A DNA stretch of 64,000 nt, taken from Hyaloscypha bicolor E (lineage: Eukaryota > Ascomycota > Leotiomycetes > Helotiales > Hyaloscyphaceae). The position numbers and the translations under genes are program-made. Position 1 is the first letter of the stretch, and the number at the start of each line of letters is the position of its first letter. Below, piece by piece: positions 22,528 to 32,842 of this stretch. The stretch spans positions 2,940,288 to 3,004,287 of the forward strand of contig NW_020194555.1 in NCBI RefSeq assembly GCF_002865645.1, written 5' to 3'. The notes beneath the pieces are model-generated. The model was given only the letters and a program-made list of their open reading frames with translations. It had not been told where the DNA came from and made no database searches.

Positions 22528-24253
22528 ATGAATTGGGCAACAATTGCACCAGAATCCCGCATCTACAAAGGCAAGAACCTTTTTAGATGGGAGGTTTCTC
22601 CAGGTCTTGGTACGCAAGCTCCAATTGAGTGTGCTGAAGTAATTTGACTGACCTCATTGCAGAGCACCATTGCGGGATATGTGCAACACCTCTCCATAGT
22701 ACGGGATCTCCTCCTGAGATTCTTTGTTGCTTTCGTTAACATCTCTCCAGATGCGCGTGCGAAAACTTCTTGCATCGGAAAGCATGTCGAACCTTGTTAC
22801 AGGTTCCATCAACAATTGCATTTCGTTGGTAAGAACTGCTCCTCTCCAGCTCTATTTATCAATCTCAATCTCAATCTCACTCACTCTTTTTTCTCGCAGG
22901 CAAATCACACGAATGCTTTGGGTATGCATCTGCCGCTCTTCCCCAATATTAAACTGACATCTTGTTAGCTGCAATTCCTCTGATGAGATGCACCACAACC
23001 GGCATAAGGAAATCCTCAAGATCATACGCGAGCTATCTGCCCTCGATCAAGCCAATGCTATGCTCCCCCCAGGCTACGCTTTCAGCGGAAGCAAACCCCG
23101 TCGAGGTTCTACGCTAACGGCAAGTACCAACACCTTCACGGATACGAGTTCAGAGAGCGTCGGCGGGGAAACCTCTAAGGTGACAAGGAGAGAACGGAAG
23201 AAAGCAAAAAAGTCCGGCAATAACTCTACCAGCAAGGGTCGGCGCAATGTGGAAGCGTTTCCAAAAGAAGAATTGGACTTTGTCAGCGAAGCACTTCATC
23301 TGAGTGTGCATGAGAGCAAGGGTGCTTGGGAAGGTACATACATCTACGATCACAAGCAGCCCGAATCCGAAGAGAGTGGTGCTATTGTCGATGATGCCGA
23401 CATTGATACAGACATTGATAGCGTTGCCGGGCAAATCGATAATCTCAGCGTCAAGTCTCCCGAGAACATGACACCCAGGCAAAGAAAAACTGTAAAGAAA
23501 TTCACCAGCTCGATCAACCACTCAAGTTACGGTGGCGGCTCTCGCAAATTCGCTTCTCAAACTTCACCAAAAACTGATCCCTTCGATGGCCTTGATCCCA
23601 AGATTTTCTTCCGGCTCGGCGTCGAAGTGGAATACCCTCCCAAGAACTCGAAGACTCGAAAAGAACTTGTCACAAAGTTGGTCGCCGCGGCCAAGGAGGA
23701 TATCGAGATCATTGAGCGAGAGGAAGCGGAGTCCGCGATGAGGGAGGAAGGTTTCTGGAGATGGGCCGGCAAAACGGCGTACCATGCAATTCTGCAGACA
23801 CGACAAGAGCTAGATTGGGCGACTGGACAGAAGAAGGGTGCCCCGAGGATTGACTTCCCCGAAGATGAGATGAGGTCCGACCTAGAAGCGAAAGCAGTTG
23901 GAGAAGCCATTCTAGACGAGGTCATTCAAGCTCCCGAGGAAGTTGCCGAAGATGAAAACGAATGGCAGCAAGTCGGAAAAGCATCAATGACACCAGCCCT
24001 GAAGGAATTGAAGGTTTACGTCAAGAAGGCGGCCGTCACGAAGAAGAATGTCCTCACGAAAGTGCAACCATTACCCGACGCCAGTAACTTCAACGACTCC
24101 ACCGAGTTTATCGAAGAGGAAAGCGCAGGTGATGTCGATGAGATGGTGAAGCGCTACTCGCAGCGATTGGCAGGCAAGAGAGATCTGGGCGGCAACTCTC
24201 CGACATCTGACTCTAAGAAGCGGGAAGGAAGATTGGTCATTTCAGTCAAATGA
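22528..24253 (+). CDS. Unknown protein with Cys/His-rich N-terminal domain
   Basis: Exons 22528-22609, 22663-22698, 22751-22828, 22900-22921 and 22969-24253 give 500 aa. I do not recognise the family. Splicing five small exons yields a compact Cys/His-rich domain in the first 85 residues: HHCGICAT, then SCIGKH...EPCYRFHQQLHF, then SHECFGCNSSDEMHHNRHKE. That is several CxxC/C-H pairs, likely a zinc site. The remainder is charged: a Lys-rich nuclear-signal-like block (TRRERKKAKKSG), a Ser/Thr-rich part, an ordered segment (PKIFFRLGVEVEYPPKNSKTRK, EEGFWRWAGKTAYHAILQTR) and an acidic C-terminus. The 22-nt fourth exon is required to keep the frame. A nucleic-acid or chromatin role is plausible but unproven. 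The donor at 22610 (GTACGC) was preferred over the in-phase GTCTTG at 22604. Confidence 0.75.
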
Positions 24254-24768
24254 GTGCACACCTTTGGTGGATATGTTGCGTTTACTGGCTGGATTTTGTT
24301 GAGTTTGTTACAGGTTGTGCTTGACTCGCCACCTTTTTGACTTTTCCTTTCCCACGTTTTGCGCATTTTGACTTTAGAGCACGCACAGTTGATGACCAGA
24401 TAAGAAGGAGGGAATTGACCGAATCTGAAGGCTGGCCTTGCCAAAGGCACTCTCCACTCACTTTCATGAGATAGTGTATGTAATGATAATGAATTTTGAC
24501 ATGAGGTTTTGGTACAATGGTGAAGTAAACAAACTGATGTGTTACCGAAAAGGGGTTCAGGGGCCATATGCTCACGTGATCACGACCCGAAGAAGCTGCT
24601 TAAAACATTCTTTTAACTCTCTTATTCATCTTTTAACTTTGAAACCCCTTTCTTTACCATATCGTATACCTTAAAAACGCTTGACATATATTGTAAAACC
24701 GTGCTGCATTCCAACTTCGAAGCTTCGAAAGTCACTTAATGGGCATGCACGATGGTCCTCTAGCACAA
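24254..24768. other. Intergenic region
   Basis: About 515 bp between convergent reading frames. It has a CACGTGATCACG motif near 24575, and nothing else I can name. Confidence 0.4.
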
Positions 24769-26070
24769 TTACTCCAATCTCTGTCTCCTAGCCGCTCTCT
24801 CTTCCTCACTTCCCCCAGCTCCGAGGTCAGAAATACTTCTTACAGAACCGGCGATTGAAATACCTGCAGGGCCAGGCCATGGAGCAACATATTGAGGAGT
24901 TTCCATGAGAAGGAGAGATACCGCAATACTCTCGATGACAATTCGTTCAGGTGCACCTCCTCTGGCCAAATCCCTCACGAACTCTCTCCTCTCCTCTTCC
25001 CTTTCTACAGAATAAGCACCTCTCATCCTCTCCCTTATCGCACTCTCGGGCAACCACTCGACGGACGCATCATGGCGAATAGTCTCAAGATCATATTGTT
25101 CTATACGCAACATCTCAGACGTGGTCAGTTCGTTGGAGGTTCTGACGAAATCGGGGTCGAAGGGAAGGATGATGCCGCTGTGTTGAATGACGATGTAGTT
25201 TAGTGTTGCTTGGCTGAGGGGTGACTGAGAGTTGGAGAGGGCGAAGGTGTAGCTGGTTAGGGATTGTGGGACTGCGGATGTATGGGAAGTGGGTTGAGAG
25301 TCCTGCTATGGTATTGCGGCGTTGGGTGCCTGGAGCTCGAGCAGAGACTAGAGGAGCCAGTGGTTGTACAGGAGCTTCGATCCATCCATACACCTTTTCA
25401 TCACCCTCCTCATCTCTATCAAGGTCATCGCCATCGAAATCATCCTCTTCCTCGTCGTCATAAAACTTCTCTTCGCACTCGATTTCTTGGACAGAAAATT
25501 CCACTATCTCAACACCATCGAAACGCACCTAGACCCAACCGGTATAAGCACCCCTTGTCTCATTTTGATCGAGTTCGGGTCTCCTCCTCCTCGACCTGGC
25601 CGACTACCTTCTTCCTGCAATCTTCTGGCTTCCGCCTTGGCGCGTCGATTGGCTTGTTGGAATGCGCTGTAGCACCCGATGATCGAGAGATGCTCGTGAT
25701 TACTTAGTGGTGTTTTAATTGAGGGCCGGGTCGGCGATTATCCGGTGAGAAAACGCGCAAATCTTGAGATATCTCAACGCAAGTTAATGCCAACTTCAGA
25801 AGGCGAACGTGCATTAAACTTAGACTTAAGAAATAATTGCACCCCTTTCTCTCAAGATTTTATGTTAATTTTCGCAGCAACAATAGAAAATCTTATGCTG
25901 GCACTTCAGGGAATTTTGGTGTGGGTTTAAGAAAATATGCGAGTTTTAGCTAGGACATCTGGCCCTCAATTAAAACACCACCAAGTAGAGTGGTCGTGGT
26001 CGTCGCGCTCGATTCGTTGAACAAGGTAGCAATAACCATTTCTTAGAATGATATCGTCTGACTCGTTCAT
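24769..26070 (-). pseudogene. Broken gene of unknown family, split by a MITE
   Basis: Read on the minus strand from ATG at 26070 (MNESDDIILRNGYCYLVQRI), coding continues to a TA at 25986-25987, where a 283-bp MITE begins. Beyond the MITE the same frame resumes (HEHLSIIGCYSAFQQANRR, AKAEARRLQEE, PNSIKMRQGVLIPVGSR). It then shifts near 25530 into the frame RFDGVEIVEFSVQEIECEEK (acidic stretch, KVYGWIEAPVQPLAP, RSPTIP) and shifts again near 25255 into YTFALSNSQSPLSQATLNY and onward to the stop at 24769 (LRRIEQ-like region, AGGSEEERAARRQRLE). Each shift is repaired by a single-base change of opposite sign. All three frames look like real protein, which argues for one gene with three lesions. The alternative is an intact gene with introns I cannot place. 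The family is unknown; a hydrophobic stretch around IIGCYSAF hints at membrane association. Confidence 0.6.
25703..25985. mobile_element. 283-bp MITE with 25-bp terminal inverted repeats
   Basis: Terminal inverted repeats at 25703-25727 (CTTAGTGGTGTTTTAATTGA...) and 25961-25985 match over 25 bp with one mismatch, and TA flanks both sides (25701-25702 and 25986-25987), as in Tc1/mariner-derived MITEs. The interior has no transposase. Removing the element together with one TA joins the flanking codons of the disrupted gene in frame. Confidence 0.85.
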
Positions 26071-28953
26071 TTTGAATTGAAAAAAAGAAATGGGGGCGGA
26101 GGAACTTCGGTGGTGAGAGCAGCGCTATTGAGATATTGATGAGGTGAAGATGATCGAGCTGATGTTCGAGATGAAAACAAACGCGATGTCACGTTGACAC
26201 GTGATCAGATAAGAAAGACAGAAGTACCTCTTGCAGTGCCATTTTCACTGTGAGAAAGTCAAATTGATACCGGGGAGAATTACCGACGCGCTTTTCATAC
26301 AATGAAATCAAGAACTGCGAATACACACTATGAAAATATCAACCAATTGGATTAAACACCCAGCTCTTCAACCCAAAGACGTGCCTGCACTTAAAGCATC
26401 GTTTTTGAATGAAGAGCAATGGAGAGGAGTCTTAACATACTTCAGCTCAAACCTGCCTCCACTTTGCAGTTGGGAGCTCCCTAGTAGTACTATCAGAAAC
26501 CTGTTCCTCATCATCGTCTACTACTCTTCCATTGCTGCCTCATTTGCTTATCTTCCTCAGTCATATTTTCATCCTCCTCATAATAACAAAACTCCTCTGC
26601 ATCCAAAAATTCCTCATGCGTAAACCTCGCCTCACATTCAACTTCCTCCACTGACATCCTTTTACCCTCAGTGTCACTCATCTGGTCCCACAGACAACAT
26701 CTGGCACCAGAGCAGCCATCAGTCCAAGATTCCATCCGCTCGCCGCTATCCCAGTCTCAAAAATATGAGGAAGTCAACACGAGTTTAAAGGGAACAATAT
26801 GAATGAATATACGATGCGAAAACAAGAAGTATTGAACGTAGTTAAAAATTAAGCAAATGAAATCAGACTTCCTCCCTTTCCATTTCGGAGAAAGGTTGCC
26901 CTTTCAGCCTGCCCCAGTACCTGGATTGTAGGCCATAGGTACGGAGATGTTCCTTTGGGTGACGATGCAAAAGAAGGCACAAGGCTGCTGCTACGGAGAA
27001 GCTAACACAAGGCACGTGATATGGGCTATTTAGGTTGCAAGCACTGGAAGGGCGGGGATTTGCTCCTTCCTCGAAATGCATGTGCATTCTTCCGTAGCAA
27101 AAACCATCTAGCTCCCAACCAAATTTGATCAAGTGGAGTATGAGCTAGAAACGTCTTGAGAAATCTGCCCTTTTTCAACCAAGAAAATTCTTTCTCAACG
27201 ATGCGAAAAGGCAAGTATACACTGGGCCCACTGTGGCTAAAGAGTATCGGCTCCATCACATAAGGTTCAAACCAGGATTGATTCCTGCTTCAAAGCATTT
27301 CTGACCCGAAAAAAGGCGATGAGAGAGTCAGAAGCCTGGCCAACTCCAAGGAAATTCGAATTCAATGTAAATTCCGCGGTCCAATGCATATCCAGAAGTC
27401 AAATTCGCAAATAGAGTAGTAAGAGAAAGAGTTTTGCCATTGACGCCGAGCTTTACTTCTTCAATTGGCCTTGATGCTTGCTCTTCGATTGGACGCATAT
27501 GCTTGTATCAAATCTGGGGGAAGGAAATAATGTTTCATTATCTCATTTGCTAAGCTCCAATCACTCAATTGAAGATGCACACCATCAGCATCTCGCATTT
27601 GCTATGACAAGAGTTCTGTAGTACGCTACTACGTATCAGGAGTCTGACACAAAGCCTTTAAGGTTTGAAAGAAGGTTCGTTGGAGGCGCTGCTGGTGCAT
27701 GTAATCAAAGGTTGAAGAGATCCGAGCCACAAGCCAAAAGAAGTGATCATTCAGAAGTTTAGATCTTTCCCCAAGATTGGCCACTTAAAATCCTTTCCAA
27801 TGAGTTGTTCTCTTGCTGCAGTTGCGGCACCCCCAGGAAATTTCTCAATTTGCGGGGCAGATGCCGACAACCACTCAAGCTCGAAGTTTTCGAGGCAGCG
27901 CTCAGCTGGAGACGCCGATGATATCAAAATCTTTCCCCGGTAGATCAGGAGTCAGCCATTCAGCCGCAGATGCCATGACAAGTCCAGATTCAAGATTCTC
28001 CTCTCCGGGAAGTGAGCGCATCGTGGATTCTTCGGTGGGCAAGAGTAGTCGAGAAGGCACGACGATCCTCTCCACCTCGGGACTGAAGTTGCATGGAGCC
28101 CCTGCATCTCGCGTGAGAGATCTCCGAGCGCGTATCAGGGCCCGCCAACGGCCCTTTTGACCCAGGACCCCATTTCCTGGCGTTCTCCCATGACCTTCAG
28201 CCAAGTGGTGATTTGACACTGTACGAAATGGTGGAAGGAAAGAAGGATCTGATATTGAAGATGGATGCCTGATAAGATTTGCGGTATTCTTTTTCTCGAA
28301 ACATTCCAATGGCCCAATTGAAGGATTTCGACCAGGTGTTGAAACACGATGCTCCGAGGGGGCTCGTATTGCGTGCGAAGCCTTTTACAGTAGCAGAGCA
28401 TGGGATCTGGAGATTGGGAAGATCTGTTCTAGAGCTTTCGGAGGAGCCTGCTCGAGTAGCTTTCGGCGATTTAATGACGAGGTTGCTCTGGGGCGCCTTG
28501 GTCGAGTAGCATAAAATTAGACCGATCGGCATCGAGACACGGCCACCAACATCCAAGAAACTTGCTTTCATCTCCAGAGTAGTTCTGTCGAGAAATTTGC
28601 CCTCTCCGTCGTTTCCAAGCGAAAAGACTCCGTCGCAGACTCGCAGCCGACGATTGGCCCACCCCTTGTTTCGAGAGCCTGCTCTGCTCACCACCTGTCT
28701 TACAGGTACGTTTTGCTTCTGGGGATGGGGATTAATAACGGCGAGCCGACATCCAGCGGCGGGAGCGAAGGTTTGAGCGGCTTGCTTCTTCCCAAACGCT
28801 GAAAAGATGGAGGGGTCATCTGCATCCTTAACAAGCCACGCCCGCCGAAGTGACAGCATTGTGGCTGACCCCGAGCTGCTGGCCCGATGGAGGTCAAGAT
28901 CGTCAGCGCCTTGCTGGTAGAGCATCGACAGATCACATCCGTCGATGCAGAAC
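26071..28953. other. Gene-poor region
   Basis: 2.9 kb with overlapping short frames on both strands and no recognisable product. A 48-aa acidic frame near 26514-26735 (minus; MSVEEVECEARFTHEEFL) looks protein-like but stands alone. A CACGTGATCAGATAA motif lies at about 26198. Confidence 0.4.
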
Positions 28954-28998
28954 GCGGAGTGGCGGAGTGGCGGAGTGGCGGAGTGGTGGACTGGCGGA
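28954..28998. repeat. 8-bp tandem repeat (GCGGAGTG)n
   Basis: Four perfect copies of GCGGAGTG at 28954-28985, followed by one diverged copy (GTGGACTG) and a partial copy. It lies in a GC-rich gene-free stretch. Confidence 0.9.
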
Positions 28999-29654
28999 CA
29001 GTTCCATGTAGACGCAGTTGACGACACATTGCTCCCATGCCATACAGTACTAATCTTGCATCCTCCACCTCTCCGGAGCCGGGCTGGGAGGGTGGAGGCT
29101 TTCTCCTGGATGATGGAGCTTGCCGCCCTCGTGTCTGCCCTGGGCGTAAATTTACACCGGACGAAAAGAGGGCGGAGACGCACGGGGTTCAATGGCCACG
29201 GCGGCCCGCTTGGTGCTTGGTTACTTCTTTTCAATATTCTCTCTTCTACGTGTCAGACTACAATTCGGAATAAGCGTTGTTCCACGGCGTTCCTTGTATG
29301 TGGGTATATCACGTTGTTCCGCGCATGCAGCACCGCCCTGCATGAGGACGAAAGATGAGATGTGGATGCGGTGCTGGCCACTCAATCGGCACGGGGTCTC
29401 GACCTCTCCCCATCATCCTCACGTTGCGGCAAGGGTCTGGGGATGGGAGGCATTGGAAGCTCCGGCAGGAGAAGAGCGGGCAGGGAAGGTTCAAGGGCAG
29501 GTTCAAGGGCCGGGAAGCAAGCCTCTTCATCATGTCACGACCCACGACTACTAGGATCGACCTATTTGTAGCTGCCATACATGGTGCATGCAGATGCAGT
29601 AGAGCCTAACAAGCAGGCCATTAGCCCTTCGCAAGTCAAAGGCATCCGAGTACC

Positions 29655-29710
29655 TCGTACTGTGCTCGTACTGTACTCGTACTGTCCTGTACTGCCCGGT
29701 ACTGTGCTTT
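29655..29710. repeat. Short GTACTG-rich repeat tract
   Basis: CGTACTGT or GTACTG recurs five to six times with irregular spacing upstream of the 850-aa gene. It may contribute to that gene's promoter; function unknown. Confidence 0.75.
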
Positions 29711-30289
29711 TCGTACCTTAATTCAGCTATGTGTGCCTTCTGAGCCCCAGTGACCGTTTTGTCCCGTTTCCTGGTCTGCTTTTTGCTCTTCCCTTGCGGG
29801 TGTACCTGCCCGCTCTCGGCTACCGAGCTCTCTCAAAGGATTTGACCATTGACCTCTCTCTCTTTCAACTTCACCCTTGCCACGGCGCAACCAGCAGATA
29901 ACGCCCCCTTGCGTTGAAGGACCCCCAAGAACAGCTGTTCTTTGTCAATCGTTAATCTTTCTCGCATCACCCTCGAACGCCCACCCTCAAGCGCCAATCG
30001 CCAATTGCCACCGCACTGACCATGCAAGCGCAAACGCTGCCCACTTCTTTACAACGGCATTCCCACGCGCTACCGTGCTTCCGTGCTAGAGTTTTGCGAC
30101 AAGGACCGCCGAGCAGTCGTGCTTGATATACTTCACAACCTATCCTTGTGGGAGAGTTCACCGGCTTTGATGGCCTGCTCCGACGGCACTGCAAGCTAAC
30201 ACGATTGGGTAAAACACGAGCTGTTGGATCGAACAGGCCCGGCCGCAGGGCGGCGTAACCATTGGACTGTTGATAACACGAATGGAACC
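29711..30289 (+). promoter_or_regulatory. Leader/promoter region of the 850-aa gene
   Basis: CT-rich stretches (CTCTCTCTCTTTCAACTTCACC near 29853) typical of fungal promoters and 5' leaders precede the ATG at 30290. No strong TATA box. No separate gene is seen between the repeat tract and this start. Confidence 0.4.
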
Positions 30290-32842
30290 ATGGGCATGTG
30301 GCCCTTCCGGAGGAGAAGTAATCGAAGAAGACCAACAGGTGGGGCTGAGAATAAAAAATCGGAGATGCATAAGGCTGGGGCATCTCCGGACCCTGCGAGG
30401 CATGATGGCACGGAATTAGCTTCTGCGGGTCCTGAACGGAGGAGAAGTCGCCGGGACACAAAACGAAAATCTTCCAGAGACTCGAAAAAGCTACAGCGGG
30501 ATCCAGAACGGCGCCGTACGTACAGCTTCTCGCCCGGTCGAAAAGATAGCATCGCAGTTCCCCGCGACGTTGAGAGGCCGCCCGTTCCTCCCATACCAGC
30601 ACAGCTGAAAGGCAAAGGAGCTCGGTCAAATACCGAGAAGCCAGAACCTGCTACAGCTGGCACGAAACCTCAACGAGCAAGCACACAACCGCCCGAGGGC
30701 ACACAGGAGTGGCAAAGGATGCCCACGTTACACAAGAGAAGCGCCCAGGAATTGGCATATCGAAAATCGAGCAAGAAACGAAAAGAGCAACATGATAGAG
30801 AGGCAGAGATCAAAGCTATGACGGCATTCGTACCTGTACGGCCTGCTGCTGAACTAAACTCTTCTGGCAGACCGATGAGGAGGGAAAGCAGGAAGATGCG
30901 TGATGGATTGAATCGAAATATGGAAAACCCGTCATCAGATATTTCGCTCCCTCTTGCCGAATCGATACATTCTTCCCTCTCTTCCGGGTCTGAACGACGG
31001 ACATCGTATAAATTGAACGCTCTCGGCGTGTTAGCCCCGCGACCCACTATACGATACTCCGAAAATCCCAGGTATACTCCAGGAGTGAGTGGATTTCGCT
31101 CTGATAGATCTGAATCTCGGAAAATGAGGATAACGGATCGCATAGCTATTCCTGAGGAGACTCTGAAGGCTAACAAGAGAATCGACGACCTCGCTGATGA
31201 TCTGGATGCGAGGGAATTGCGAGAGCTTATGGAGCGGGACCAGAAAAGGAGAGAGAAGAAGAAAATAGCAGAGGGGATAAGGATGGAAAAGAGACTTGCC
31301 AGACGCCAAGAGAAGCAAAACGCTGATGAAGCTGTTGCTGCTCGCGATGGTACACCGCCACCAGCGAATATGGAGCGGGGAGTTCTGGGTAGAGAGATAC
31401 TTGGCCTGGGAATTGGGACCTCTGCAGTGGTGACATCGAGTAAGAGGAAAGGCTCAACCGGATCAGAAACTGGAAGAGGCAAAGGAAAACGGCCGGCGGA
31501 TGCATACCGACAGGATTCAACTGCCAGTGCCCAGAATCTATTCGGCGATTCCTACCGAAGTCCTAGTGTAGCCACCGAAAATGTGACCCCTAGATCTGAG
31601 CATTCGGATCCTATCATCGCGACAGCTAAAGTTGGCACAGTAGCCAAAGCCAATATCTCGCCGCCTCCATCACCTCAAGGCCATGCTCGAGGACCATCGA
31701 GTATATCTCAATTGATGGAGCTTAGTAACGCTGAGTCTTCTTCAACAAAGCCAGAACCTGTTTCCAAGCCTGCAGAGACCCCGACCAAAGCCCATTCCTC
31801 CTGGGCGTCGTTCTTCAGGCTCCGAGCGAGGAACAAGCGAGGTTCTCCACCGCAATCATTCTCCAATACATCACGAGACTCGATGCAAAATGGACCAGCA
31901 CCACAAGTTGGATATACCCCAATGAAGTCCAACATACCAAAGCGGACGATGTCAAAATTCAGGGAAGATCTTCCTGAACTTCCAATGTCGCCACCGGACT
32001 CGAGAATGCAATCTCCAGAAGCCGACCTGGTACCACCAATACGGACGGACTACCCCGACAAGAAGACTGGCAACCGAGCCTCATCAGATGATCCACGGGT
32101 CCGTTACGATACCCCAACAAGTGGCTACAGGTCGATTGACGCAGTAAATTTGCGGGACGAAACTCCAACTAGTGGACATCGCACAATGGATGCTCCTTCA
32201 CCTGAGGTTACTGGCTTATCACAATCGCTGGCTTCTATCGATTCCGAGGGCTCATGGCTTTCTGGACGGAAACCTGGTTCTAAGAGAGGTTCCACTCCAC
32301 ATCCCCATCATCCACTCCGTGACAGTGCAAGCTCTTTGCATCGACGTTACAAAGAATTTGGTGAATCAGCTGAGGAACTGGGCATTGCTGAAGACGAGTA
32401 TTTTAGCCGTCTGACCCCTGGGCCCGAGGAACAGTACAAGATCAACAGGCAATCTACCGGTAATCCCATGCCTTCTAGTGATGAAGAGGACGGCGGCAGT
32501 ATGGGCAGTCCTGTTTCATCAGAGAACACTAAATGGGGTGCTGTTGCCAGACAAGCAACTGTGGTGCATCGTGAGTCTCGCGCAAAATCTCGAGAAGGAC
32601 TTCTCAACGAACTTGATGATGATTCGATGACCGAGGCTCAGGGCGACACTCCTACTGAACTCACTTCTAAGGGCTTTGGAGATGACGACGCGCCGGGTCT
32701 GCAGAGGGCTACTAGTGTTGATTTTGGGAAAAAACACGCAAGACACATTAGTGCCGGGAGTGCGAGATTGCTAGACTTGAAACCGAGAGCTTCAGGTGAA
32801 GCGAAGAGGTTGAGCTCTGGTTCTCTGGCCAAGAATGATTGA
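30290..32842 (+). CDS. Long disordered, charged protein of unknown function
   Basis: Intronless, 850 aa from ATG 30290 (context AACCATGGGC); the open frame extends 22 codons upstream but without a better start. It begins with a basic patch (MWPFRRRSNRRRPTGG), which suggests membrane or nuclear binding. Visible conserved-looking blocks: AYRKSSKKRKEQHDREAEIKA; LAESIHSSLSSGSERRTSYK; and a strong charged helix near residues 305-360 (KRIDDLADDLDARELRELME, KRREKKKIAEGIRMEKRLARR), likely coiled coil. The rest is Ser/Pro/Arg-rich, with many S/T-P sites suited to phosphorylation and an imperfect internal repeat (YDTPTSGYRSIDA / DETPTSGHRTMDA). No enzyme motif, so I assign no function. The length of the open frame and its codon pattern make a real gene very likely. 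Confidence 0.8.
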   Translation: MGMWPFRRRSNRRRPTGGAENKKSEMHKAGASPDPARHDGTELASAGPERRRSRRDTKRKSSRDSKKLQRDPERRRTYSFSPGRKDSIAVPRDVERPPVPPIPAQLKGKGARSNTEKPEPATAGTKPQRASTQPPEGTQEWQRMPTLHKRSAQELAYRKSSKKRKEQHDREAEIKAMTAFVPVRPAAELNSSGRPMRRESRKMRDGLNRNMENPSSDISLPLAESIHSSLSSGSERRTSYKLNALGVLAPRPTIRYSENPRYTPGVSGFRSDRSESRKMRITDRIAIPEETLKANKRIDDLADDLDARELRELMERDQKRREKKKIAEGIRMEKRLARRQEKQNADEAVAARDGTPPPANMERGVLGREILGLGIGTSAVVTSSKRKGSTGSETGRGKGKRPADAYRQDSTASAQNLFGDSYRSPSVATENVTPRSEHSDPIIATAKVGTVAKANISPPPSPQGHARGPSSISQLMELSNAESSSTKPEPVSKPAETPTKAHSSWASFFRLRARNKRGSPPQSFSNTSRDSMQNGPAPQVGYTPMKSNIPKRTMSKFREDLPELPMSPPDSRMQSPEADLVPPIRTDYPDKKTGNRASSDDPRVRYDTPTSGYRSIDAVNLRDETPTSGHRTMDAPSPEVTGLSQSLASIDSEGSWLSGRKPGSKRGSTPHPHHPLRDSASSLHRRYKEFGESAEELGIAEDEYFSRLTPGPEEQYKINRQSTGNPMPSSDEEDGGSMGSPVSSENTKWGAVARQATVVHRESRAKSREGLLNELDDDSMTEAQGDTPTELTSKGFGDDDAPGLQRATSVDFGKKHARHISAGSARLLDLKPRASGEAKRLSSGSLAKND

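Noticed and set aside
26204..26212. ATCAGATAA, matching the consensus of the SreA/Sre iron regulators
   Set aside because: One such 9-mer is expected by chance in 64 kb on two strands, and it lies upstream of a broken gene.
26511..26735. 74-codon acidic minus frame
   Set aside because: Protein-like but short, isolated and without a recognisable family or clear exons on either side.
28197..29234. 345-codon minus-strand open frame
   Set aside because: It lies in a GC-rich stretch where all frames are open, crosses the 8-bp tandem repeat, and has no domain or compositional sign of a real protein.
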